A stretch of 64,000 nt of DNA from Romanomermis culicivorax (taxonomy: Eukaryota > Nematoda > Enoplea > Mermithida > Mermithidae). The stretch spans positions 124,001-188,000 of the forward strand of contig CAWUHX010000094.1 in NCBI GenBank assembly GCA_963922205.1. The letters run 5' to 3'. The position numbers were made by a program, and so were the translations under genes. Position 1 is the first letter of the stretch. Every line of letters begins with the position of its first letter. The notes under the pieces were generated by a model, which had not been told where the DNA came from, made no database searches, and saw only the letters and a list, made by a program, of their open reading frames with translations. Of the stretch, positions 44,472-61,724 are shown piece by piece.

Positions 44472-46158
44472 ACAACGGACGAACTGAGCACGCGGCGTAC
44501 GCCGCCACCCAGCACTTCGCGTGCTGAGCACGGCAGAACGCCCAGCGAACGTACAACTCGACGCTGCGAACAACGCGATAAACAGAGAGCCTGCGAAGAG
44601 GCTGAAAGATCTTCTCACGCCACGTCAACGCCGGAACCCAAAGTCACGTCCTCTAAATCAGCAGCGCCGGCAATGAAACCGCTGCCTGCTCACCAACCCG
44701 ACAGCCACCGTTCACGTCACGAATCACACTCTCGTGATGATCGCCACCGTAGAGAAACAAAACAAACTCCACCAACCAGCCGGGATAGTCGTCAACACGA
44801 ACGCCGCGATGATGTACCGCCACACCGCACACAAAGCGAACAAACACGCAAGGTACATTCGACCGGTTTCTACGAAGAGGCACATCGCCATCAGTTCCGC
44901 CGGTCACCGCCCAAGTTAACAGACTTTATTAGCCCGTTGCATAGGGACGCTGAGATCCAACGTCGTCTGGAAGCCCTGAAAAACCCGCCGAAAGATGAGT
45001 TCAAAGTCCCGCTTCCACCGCCTCCTATGGACGTGGATGCCGCAACGTCGACTGCCACCACAATTACGCCAACAGTTACATTGCAACTGACTACAGTTCA
45101 GACAACTGCCGCTACGACTACAGTAACCCACACCACATCGCTGCCGCCTACAGTTCCGACGTCAGCTCCAGTTGCTGCATTCAAACAGCCGCCCGTGATC
45201 ATCGCCACTAGGCCGGTTCTTGGAGCTCCTCCGCCACCAAGTCCCGCACCAACTATCAAACCTCAGTTGCCTAGCGAAGCCATGCAATTACCAAACTATA
45301 CGCGTTTCCGAACCACCGATACGCCGCATTGCGTTATGCTAGTAACACCGGGCTACCTGCCGAACATCGATCCTGCCGTCGAGTTTTTCTCCCCGCGCAC
45401 GCTACACGAAATGGTACTGATCAACTTCTTCGGCCGCCTCGGCATTCGCATCATCATGCCCGTGCACATCCGTGCTACGAACGCTTCGCTCGCGTTGTAC
45501 CAATATTTTCGAGATCATTACCCCCCCCCCCCCCGCATATCAAGAACAACAACTGCCCATCTCGCACGAAGTGGCCACTCTGATATTGAAATGGGTCGCG
45601 GGCCTTTGGGCTGAGGAGCTCGGCCTCGTTGACGCCGTTCACACCGCCCACTTGACCCTTTTCTTATACGAAGCCCGCGGTTTGGATAACCCTTCGTGCC
45701 TACTTCAAGCCTACAACACCGCTGTCGGACTCATCGACAGCTGAATGGCTTACCCGAGCTACGCACCATTTCCACAGCCGCCTGAAATCGCCGACATCCG
45801 AAAAATTTATTTGCAATATCACAGCGAGACGGATCGCCCCCCGCCCCTGCTGTGTCGGCACGACTTTTCTGCCCGGTGGAATCTTTTGCCACCGCGACCG
45901 TTGCCGCCAACAGGGATGCCGTCCGACCGACCGTCGCTAATTGCCACTCAGTTACCACCACCAGGCATGAACCGGCTCTCGCTGCTTCAACTTCAAACGT
46001 CAACCTCATCGTCGCGCCGCCGGGATACCTCTGATTACGGTCGATCCCGCTATTCCCGTAACGTCCGTTTTGATGACCACGACGACCCGTACGATCCCCA
46101 TGGCTACCACAACGATCGTTACCGACGAAATGAACGCGACCGCCGCGATCCCCCATGA
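44472..46158 (+). pseudogene. Element C ORF3, basic region and C-terminal domain
   Basis: Counterpart of 10848-12651 in B. It has an Arg/Ser/His-rich region, a Thr/Pro-rich spacer and the unrecognised C-terminal domain ([32 protein letters not shown]). A run of 14 C at 45521-45534 shifts the frame. A TGA near 45742 (Trp in B) and another at 46156-46158 (Arg in B) follow. The protein ends in the Arg/Asp/Tyr-rich tail. Confidence 0.65.
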
Positions 46159-46544
46159 AATCACCGCTCTGCATCCGATACTTGTTACCGCCGCCGCCAT
46201 TGAACAAGAGCTTTTTGTACAGTAACATTGTTTTTCTTCGTTTTTGTGTTTCTTAACCTCATTTTGATCCGGTTGTTTAATTTCTAATCTCGTTCATGCT
46301 TTATATTTTTGTACTAGTGTTTCCAGCACATGTGCAGCCGACGCTGCAACCACACAGTAAGTTGACCGCCGGTGGCCCGCTACACGCCCCCACTTGCCCC
46401 GTTTTTGTTCTTACCTCCGCCGCTGGACGCCCTATTGTCGCCACCCCAAAAATCGGCTCAAACTACCCCAACAACTCTGCCGGCCCCACTGTGTGACGCC
46501 GAAGAATTCTTCGGCAACCCCGGCGACGGCCTGTAGTGGCGGAG
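46159..46544 (+). other. Element C 3' untranslated region
   Basis: Non-coding. It contains the perfect palindrome GCCGAAGAATTCTTCGGC at 46499-46516. Confidence 0.55.
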
Positions 46545-46614
46545 CCCTTCCCCTTGCACGTTTTTTGGTATTTCTTGACGATCGCTTAGGGCGATCTACT
46601 GCAAGGGGGAGGGG
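46545..46614 (+). promoter_or_regulatory. Element C polypurine tract and pairing tract
   Basis: TGCAAGGGGGAGGGG (46600-46614) abuts the 3' LTR. CCCTTCCCCTTGCA (46545-46558) upstream is complementary to it at 13 of 14 positions. A second small stem (GATCGC / GCGATC near 46580-46596) lies in the loop. Confidence 0.75.
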
Positions 46615-47199
46615 TGTTGTAGTGTGTTTTCTGCTGATTTTTTATCGTTTTGTCAAAGCGCGTTAGAGGCCCGCAGGTGGCAAGTGGAGAGAGCAACGCG
46701 GACCACCAGTAGCCATCTTACTGTAGCGCACGTCGGTACGCGTGCGCTGGTCCCTCTCAGTTACTATTATTAACGTTATAATTTTATATGTTTTCGCTAC
46801 TAGTTGTGCGCCCCGTCGGCCACCACTAGTACATACTCGCCACCTCCCACCACGCCTTTTTCGTCTCTCTTTTTCTCGGCCGTGCGTGGGAGTTGATTTA
46901 GTGTTTTTATTTTTCGTCTCGCCCGTCTCCGTTTTTGTTCACGTAAGTTTCGTACATTATTGCGTAACATTAAAAGGTAGAAAATCCATCGCCTTTCAAT
47001 CTTGCGTACAAGGGAGACAATTAAAGAAAGCAGTTCTTTCTTTAATTGTTGGGATAATTAGTGTCGGGGTTTAAGTACCAGTAATTAGTTTATCGGGTAA
47101 ACGTGGGTGTGGGAAGCAAGTACATTAAGGACGTAACCTCGGAATCCCAATCCTGCTCACGCCGCATCATCTCTGCCCCGACCAAACCAAAATACAACA
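46615..47199 (+). repeat. Element C 3' LTR
   Basis: 585 bp, paired with 30706-31289. The stem-loop is at 47018-47048. It is followed by CATA. Confidence 0.92.
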
Positions 47200-47883
47200 C
47201 ATAGAATGATTTCTATGAAATTTTCATAAGTATGCCTTCTTCAGAGCAGTGCAGCTCCCAAAACGGTACAGAAATATTGATGAAAATTTAACCAATGCAG
47301 TAAAAATGGATGAACTACAATATGACAAAATAAAATTCTGTGGCTTCCGATAAGAAGGTGCTCGGGAGTGACCATGAACAAATTTTTTTCCAATTTTGAC
47401 GGCTCATTTTTGACACTTTAAACTTTATGAAAAAGTGTAATACGCATTTATTTGCTGTGAATATTACATCAGAAGAGAGCTTATTCTCTCCTCTGTGAAA
47501 TGAATATTCATTCACCAATTAAGATCAATCTGATCTTGAAATATCGCTTAGCTAGCAAGATCACTGAAAAATGCTAGAAAATCATCAATTTTCAAACTAT
47601 GGTATACTGTAGCGGCGCTAATTTTGGTTTACAAGCAAAACGAATGGTACCATGAAACTCAGCGCACGAAACTACCCAAATTGTCTGATTTTGAGGTATG
47701 ATTTATTCTCAACTTGTCATAGGGAAAGTAGAACCTCTCAGAAATCGTGTCTCAAACAGCAAATAGTGAAAAATTCTATTTCAGTAAACGCACACAAGTT
47801 TATAAATTATCCGAGTTAGGTAAATTAAAATCTTTTTTTTCTAGTTGGGGTGATCTATTTTTAGTTGCATTTGGCCATCTAGG
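47200..47883. other. Host non-coding DNA right of element C
   Basis: AT-rich. It contains the second copy of the GAAGGTGCTCGGGAGTG repeat (47354-47370) and no supported gene. Confidence 0.4.
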
Positions 47884-48558
47884 TTTCACATGCTTTTGTG
47901 CTGCAGTTGCGGTAGGTATGTACGAAAAGACAATTCTAAAATCGCAAAAAAGTATGTAAGAGGAACGTCTGACAAAAAATTATGATTCCCGATGAAAGTT
48001 GTTTTGTAGGGGGCTCAATTGCCAAAAAAAATTAAATTGATAAAATGAACTAAGTAAATATAGGATGAAATGAATAAAATCATTGAGCAGTAAAAGCCGA
48101 ATAATAAAGAAAAGTAAAAAATAGAACAAAAATACACACAACCTGATCAAATTAAACAGAAAGGGGGTCAAAATAAGAATAAAAGGAAATAAATCAATAA
48201 AGGAAAGAAGAAGCAAAAAACATGTAAATAAGTTAATAATAAACAAAACCAGAATAAAAACTGACATGCGATAATGCCAGAAATCTGGCGATTGGTGCTA
48301 AAGTGTGTGACATGAAGACCAAATGGGCCGTGCGCCAAAACGTCCCTCCCCCAATCTCTATTTTCCGATAACTTTTTTGAGAATTCGTTATTTTGACAAC
48401 CTATTCTAATACTTCGCTGTTTTGAGATTTCGTTGTTTGAAGAATCGCTGCATAGAGTTTTCGTTGTTTTGAGAATTCGCTGTTATGAGACATGACTGTA
48501 TTGAGTCTCGCTATTTTGAGTTTCGCTGTTGTGTGTTTCGCTTAATAGGGGTGAAACC
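47884..48558 (+). repeat. Left arm of a large inverted repeat (dispersed element)
   Basis: This begins TTTCACATGCTTTTGTGCTG and ends TTTCGCTTAATAGGGGTGAAACC. The reverse complement of 52613-53403 follows the same course: ATGATTCCC, an A-rich block with many AATAAA-like words, then a run of (T)CGCTGTTTTGAGA units and the terminal GGGGTGAAACC. It may be a non-autonomous DNA transposon with a subterminal repeat array, present twice in opposite orientation. Confidence 0.65.
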
Positions 48559-49102
48559 TCTGTATTAAAGCAGTTCTGCGGATACTACAAAACCCACATC
48601 ATATTCTTTTGCGGCAAAAACGAAATGATCGCGTACCACTAAAGAAGTTATATGATGAAGGATAAAAATACGTGAACATTAAGGAGGAGAACTGATTCTT
48701 GGAATGAACCAAAAATATGTATTTTTAGGGGAATGGTATTTTTGGAAAAAGAAAATTTAAAGAAGAAAAGAAAAAAATGTATGAAAGTGTAAGCAGTTTT
48801 CTCATCCTTCACTAACCAGAATGTCACAATCGTCACATTATACCCTGACGAGAAAAGAAATGGAATAAAAAGTAACAGCCAAGAGAAAAGAAAAGAATGA
48901 AACAAATAGAAAATAAAATAACTATAGGAAACAGCACAAAAAGAAACATAAATCAAAATCGTGTATGTCAATAAAAGAATGCAGAATAAAATCAAAACAC
49001 CAAAAGCTTCAAAAAATGCAAAAACTCCTGTTAAAGTGAGGCACAAACAACTTAGTTGTACATTCTTGAGACATGTCCACAAATTAATTAGAGGATCTAG
49101 TG
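48559..49102. other. A/T-rich spacer
   Basis: A long A-rich plus strand (48730-49030) resembles the A-rich blocks of the neighbouring repeats. No gene was seen. Confidence 0.35.
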
Positions 49103-49224
49103 AAAATGTAACTTTTCTATTAGAACATTATTTGCACTTTCAATGGTGATGTAATTGCCATCTGGGCTGCATTCGGCGATGCTGATCAGTTGGAGCAGGG
49201 ATGGCCATTTCATCTTTGACTACT
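49103..49224 (-). pseudogene. Possible intermediate-filament tail-domain exon remnant
   Basis: On the minus strand a short frame reads ISIAECSPDGNYITIES, close to the start of the lamin-tail domain of nematode intermediate filaments (I-x-E-x-S-x-D-G-x-x-I-x-L-E-N). A TAG precedes it by about 15 codons and a TGA/TAG follows, so only a fragment is present. It lies about 1 kb downstream, in minus-strand sense, of the rod-end fragment at 50166-50384, the correct order for one gene. Confidence 0.35.
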
Positions 49225-50165
49225 CGCATACCTTCCAAAAAAGTGGCTGACAGCTTTCAGAAAAATCAAATTCTGAGTAACAGGCTGTTGTAAAAATAAA
49301 AATAGTTCTATAGTATATTAGTTCAATATTTTTCGCTAGGCTTTTTTCCAATGAGAAGTATGTTACAAAAAATTGACCATTGTTTGACGCTTGCTTTTCT
49401 GAAACATCATTTATTGCTGTTCTTTTTTAGAAAGTTCGGATAAAAATTTTTGAACGGAGCAACAAAGTTCTTTAAGCAGTCAATAGCAGGTCAGATCAAG
49501 ACCAATAGTTCAGTGTTTCCGTAGTCCATATTCTTTTATTATCTCAGTATCGTTTCCAGTTGTAAACTGGTTGAGCTGTTTTCTTCAATTCAATCATTCT
49601 ATAGTCAGTGGCCGGTAGTATTTGGTTGGATTTCTTAGTAGTTCAAAGGTTCACTAGTAATCGCTTCAAAATCGCGAGTTTATTGATGTTATTCATTTTA
49701 CCGGGAGATTGAAATCGACCAATTCTCAGGCACTTCGGTTTCAATACTTCTTGCGCAAATTTGGAATACAGTAGAGCAATAAAGCTTTAACTTAATCAAA
49801 GATCTTTTTAATCGATTAAAAAGCGAAATCCGTAAACTAATAAAAAATTAACGATTTAAATTTTTAATGCAACTTATGTTTTCACAACGGCTGTTACATG
49901 ACGCAGATTGGAACTCATTTTGGAATGACTTAATGCAAACCGGAAATTACCTCTGAATACCTGAAGTTATGCACTTCCATTACTGCAAATGCTTTCAGAT
50001 TCCAGAACTGTTTGACTTTAAGCATGATTCGATGATGTCAGAGGAATCTACAGCATTCCTCTCACCATTCAAAATTACACGAAACTCTTCACAATTCTGA
50101 AAAAATCACTCATCAACTGCTGCAAACTGTGAGTCCTGACCACTTGTTCGACAACTGTCGCTAAC
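49225..50165. other. Spacer between the two filament-like fragments
   Basis: AT-rich, no ORF. If the fragments belong to one gene this would be intron. Confidence 0.3.
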
Positions 50166-50384
50166 CTTTGCGATTTTCTTCGCCATCCAACATTTTGAAG
50201 GAGGTTGCAATTCCGGCGTCCAACGTTTGTTTAGTGTACAACATAACAACATTTGAAATTCGACCATCAACGATGGGCGTTCGCCACGGATCTTGCATAT
50301 TCGAGCGTCGCGGTCGTTCAAGGCCGCTCCGAGGTCTCCCAATTAGAAGGTCATCTGCATGACATGTTTTTCTAGCAGAGAGTG
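50166..50384 (-). pseudogene. Possible intermediate-filament rod-end exon
   Basis: This is a GC-richer island on the minus strand with a plausible acceptor (CCATTTTTCAG at 50385) and donor (CAAAG|GTTAG at 50165). The frame ends TLDAGIATSFKMLDGEENRK. The hallmark at the end of every intermediate-filament rod is TLDAEIATYRKLLEGEE, so the match is strong but with changes (Glu to Gly, Tyr-Arg to Ser-Phe, Leu to Met, Glu to Asp) at otherwise near-invariant positions. The preceding 45 residues do not look like coiled coil. The fragment is probably a decaying exon. The reverse frame is also open but has no splice sites. Confidence 0.45.
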
Positions 50385-52052
50385 CTGAAAAATGGCATCC
50401 TTTGGATACAGTAAGATTCTTCAGTTCTATGCCAAACATTTAAATCAACCATAGGCAATATTCTTAATAAACACACTAGTTGAATCATACATTCAAACTA
50501 TTACTACTACTAATATTGCTAATATAAGTATGGTAACCTATCACTACTACTAGTAACCATTTTTAATACTACTATAAGATTGTTTCTGATGCTCGACTTT
50601 CACTTTAAAAGTATTTTAATGTAATCTCGACGTGAACTTTAACGGATAAGGCAACAAAGGTAACCTTGAGGTAGTCTTAAAAATCCGCTGCGCTATTTGA
50701 ACCACAAGTGATTAAAAATGTCATAACTTCGTTTGAGGTTGCCTCTAAAGTCAAAAGGTATCTCCAAACATTAAAATTAGAATCAACTACATCATACATA
50801 GTGGCTCATAAAAAGAAATATCATCACGAACACTTTCAATTTCATTTAAGAATATTTGTACAGTAAAACTTGACGTGCTCATTCTTGAAAGTCATAATGC
50901 ATTTTGAATAAATATACTTGAACAGAGCAAAAATTTGCTCTACACTCCTTGATGTAGACGCTAGTTATACATACATTCAAGACAAATCAAAATAAGTTTT
51001 CAGTGAAATCATATTAAATCCGCTTTCATTAAATAAATAATAAATTTAAAAATGATTTTTTTGGTAGCGTAAATCTGCTTCTATTTACTTAAAACAACTT
51101 GTAAATTCCACAGTGTTATTTCGTCCATATAAATACATTTTAAATTTAAATTTACTGTATACAGTAAGCTCACTTAGTGGCAGACAGGGTTTGATGCGGA
51201 TGTAGAATTGCGTTCGTAAATGTAGCCATTTTCTAGATAAAAAAAGTTGTAAGCTTTTCCCAAAATCTGTAAGAATCTGAGAAGAGAAACAATACTTCGT
51301 AGAAAATAATAACTAAACAGTCATTATTCGAGAACTTTTATGGTCCGAAGCCGAAACAATTGTCAAGAGCTTGTCACTAACAACAACCGTAAGATAATTG
51401 GCGATTCTTTTATGTTTGACCTGTGACCAATGATGAAATCATTCATCTGAGAATCACAAATTTGTGCTAGCCAAAATAATAGGCGTAACCTGGCCAATTC
51501 GAAATCACCGCTTGTAATATTGTCAAGTTTACCTATCCAATAATCTAGCACAGTTCATCAGTTTATTTATGAATTATAGTCTACTTTTTTCCAAATGAGT
51601 GTCGGCGCACAGAAAGATGTTCATGCAAATTTCTGAGAAAAAGAGATTTAGGTCTACGATGCAGGTTTATTGTCTGCACACTGATTTCTGACGATTATTT
51701 TACTCTCCGAGGCTTATTTGAAAATGAATAGATTACACATATTGCTGTTGTGCGTGGTGTGCAACTTTAGTCGAAAAGAACGTTATGACGAAATTTCGAC
51801 CAGATTATTGAACGAGATTTTCGGTTCTTCTGTTTGCCTTTCACTTGACGGAGAAATTTTTCGATTGATTACAGTAATAAGCTTACTAGTTTTTTTTCTG
51901 TATTGAACATACTCTCATGGGACCGCAGTATTGATCATTTCAAAATAAATAGAGAATAGTCGCACTTTGGAAGGAAAAATTGTATACTATTCGCCTTAAA
52001 AATCACTCTTTGGGTGGGGTCAAACAGTTCATACAAAGTTAATCTGCCAAAT
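50385..52052. other. AT-rich non-coding DNA
   Basis: No supported ORF. Several TACTGTA/TACAGTA words occur (near 50408, 50857, 51155, 51869). Confidence 0.35.
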
Positions 52053-52231
52053 CCTAAAGCCGCATTTATACTTCACCGCACGGCCAAGGCCACGAAAGAC
52101 GTGACCAATCAGATTGCGCTAGGAAAAACTGACGTTTAATATGATTGGCTACACGTCACTTGCACTGAAATTTAACTGGAACCGGCTGCCCTGTCTGTGG
52201 CCATTCCGTGAAGTATGAATCCGTCTTAAGG
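52053..52231. repeat. MITE-like unit with terminal inverted repeats
   Basis: The left end CCTAAAGCCGCATTTATACT and the right end (reverse complement CCTTAAGACGGATTCATACT) match over about 33 bases with roughly 24 identities. The 179-bp unit has no ORF. No clear target duplication was seen. Confidence 0.5.
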
Positions 52232-52612
52232 TGTAATTCAGCTGCAGCTCGAATCCCTTTGATGAAACTAAAATTGCAAATCGAAAATCATCCGACAGAT
52301 TTTCGATTCCGTTTTTTACCCGCGGTCCGTTCGTTATGTACAAAATGATTGTAAATCGGAATATGACAAGAATTAGCACTGTCGTCGAAATCACATAGCA
52401 AAAAAAGTTCAAGATAGAACTCTTCTTGAAAAATTAAAGTTAATTGAGTATGCTCACTAACTTTGAGTCGTATGTCGCATTCGCTTTCCTCTGTTATTTA
52501 TCAGAATTTCAAGAAAATCAGATTAGAAAGACGGCAAATTATACAGTAACGAAACTGAGGTCGAAGAAAAAATAGATGTAACTGCAGTTCAATGAACACC
52601 TTGAGTTGGATT

Positions 52613-53403
52613 GGTTTCACCCCCTATTCAGCGAAACACAGAACAGTGAAACTCAAAATAGCGAGACTCAATACAGCGATTCTCAAAATAACGATGTCTC
52701 AAAATAGCATTTCTCAAAACAGCGATTCTCAATACAGCGAAGTCTCAATGCAGCGATTCTCAAAACAGTGAAGTCAGAATAAATTCTAAAAATTGCAAAT
52801 TTTCAAAAAAGTTATCTTTAGAACGGGAAAATGGAGATTGGGCGGGTTAGAAATTTTGGCCTAATTTGTTGGCCTAATAGACCTATTTGGTCCTCCATTT
52901 TGATCTGGTGGATGCTGGTTGTCACACATTTTGGCACGAATCACCAGATTTTTGACATTATGGCTGTATAGCCTGTGTTTTCACGACATTACAGCTTTTT
53001 ATCCTGGTTTGTTCATTATTTACATATTTACATGAATTTTTTTTGTTCCTTTTCTCCTTTATTGATTTATTCCGTTTTATAATCTTCTTATTTTGAGCCA
53101 TTTTTTAAATTTTTTTAGGTTGTGTACTTTTGTCCTATTTTTTACCTACTTTTTATTACCTTATTTTACTTTTCGTTTTTTATTATTTGTTTATTATTCT
53201 GCATTTACTGCTTATTTATTTTATTTTTTGTTTTATTTCATTAATTTATTTTTTGCAATTAAGCTAGCTCCCTTAGCGGGGAATCATGATAATTTTTTGC
53301 TTTTGTTTTTTTCAAACGTTTTTCTAACAGATAATTTTTTTGTGATTTTGGAATGGTCCGTTCGTGCATACCTACCGCAACTGCAGCACAAAAGCATGTG
53401 AAA
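52613..53403 (-). repeat. Right arm of the large inverted repeat
   Basis: Reverse-complement partner of 47884-48558. It starts GGTTTCACCCCTATTCAGCGAA and ends CACAAAAGCATGTGAAA. The arms enclose about 4 kb of DNA that includes the filament-like fragments. Confidence 0.65.
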
Positions 53404-53484
53404 TATACCTAATACATAATAATATACCTAATTTGCATATTTATTATAAAATGATGTGTGCATTCACTCTGATGCATAGAACTT

Positions 53485-60703
<7,219 letters not shown>

Positions 60704-61724
60704 TTGTACATTTTTGTGGTTACTAGTTTATTACTGCATTACTAACATTCGGCTTGGTCTTAAAAACATGTTTGTTACGTGTATTTATCGTCACATAGAA
60801 TAAAGTCGTCAAATCAGATACATTAAAAGTTTTTTGAAAACACCGTGGAAACTTGTGAAAATACGAAAAAAGTAACCGTAAATTCTGATAAGAATTTCGG
60901 TATGTCAAGTGTAGATTACAGGGTGTCCAGAAACTTCGAAAGAGGGGATACAGTTTAGAGAACAGCAATAGTGTAGAGTCATGGTATGAACTAGTTGACA
61001 CCATTATAGACTTTTTTAATGCTTTCAGATAATAAAGTAGGAAAGCAAGTACTATTTCATATTTTCTGCACTTTCTGCCGAGCGGTACCTCATATGGAAC
61101 TGAAAATTTTGTGACAACACTCAATTTATAACGATAAATTTTTCGAGTAAGAAACTCTACAGATATTCATGCAGCAGATTTTCAAGTCACTGTATATGTG
61201 CGTCATTTTTTATTTTGGAAACATTTTGTAATAGCAGACTATAGATAGAGCGCTCATTTTGTACAAAAAAAAACGTTCGTTTTCGTTGATTTTCGTCGTA
61301 TCCAAAATTGCAGATTCTGATATGAGAAAAGTGACCGACAGAATTGTGGCCGTTTCTTGGAAAATTTAAAGGAAGCTTGTGCCACGTTTATTAGTCGATC
61401 TTGGATTAACAAACGCTTGCCCACTGCGTCACAATGAACTGAAAGAAGTCAGCTGCTCAATGTGTGATTGATAGGTTGGAGTCGGCGATAATAGCCGATT
61501 GTCGTCGACAAAAATCCTAGGATTTTTTTTACTTCTGAATTGCGTTCAAGAGATCCTATCGATTTTGCGCAGTATTTCTTCGGCGATTATTCTTACATTA
61601 CAAATTACATTACAAAAGATTATGCATTTCACATAACTTCTCTGATTATCTTTCGTTTTTCCTGTGTTTCTCCAGTCGATTTTCAAATTTCTCCAATAGA
61701 CACACGGCGTACAATTATTACAGT
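60704..61724. other. Intergenic region between the two host genes
   Basis: No gene was found. It contains a CGACAGTCGG-type repeat fragment (61470-61540). It ends with a short pyrimidine-poor ATTATTACAG at 61713-61722, which might be a cis or trans splice acceptor for the next gene. Confidence 0.4.

Larger units (their letters stand above)
30706..47199 (+). mobile_element. Element C: sister copy of element B with an exonuclease ORF, plus strand
   Basis: 16.5 kb with LTRs at 30706-31289 and 46615-47199 (TGTT...AACA) that differ at about 20 positions plus one indel by eye (about 3.4%). Flanking tetranucleotides are GATA and CATA, an imperfect target duplication. Gene order equals that of B. 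Damage includes stops at 34448, 36218, 36571, 37637, 37882, 44469, 45742 and 46156, a frameshift near 34710, a C-run frameshift near 45521, protease active-site Asp to Asn, and a 2.3-kb insertion (39497 to about 41797) in the exonuclease. It lies in the opposite orientation to B. Confidence 0.9.

Noticed and set aside
45521..45534. Run of 14 C in element C as a possible programmed frameshift site
   Set aside because: B has no such run and reads in frame there. A homopolymer of this kind is more likely a mutation or assembly error.
50168..50362. Plus-strand frame opposite the filament-like exon
   Set aside because: It has no splice sites and no motif. The minus strand has both an acceptor and a donor and the rod-end signature.
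51718..51906. Plus-strand 62-codon frame with hydrophobic ends
   Set aside because: It is short, AT-rich and isolated, with no splice context or recognisable motif.
60930..60960. GGGTGTCCAGAAACTTCG resembling a Tc1/mariner terminus
   Set aside because: Only one end-like sequence was seen and no matching inverted partner was found nearby.
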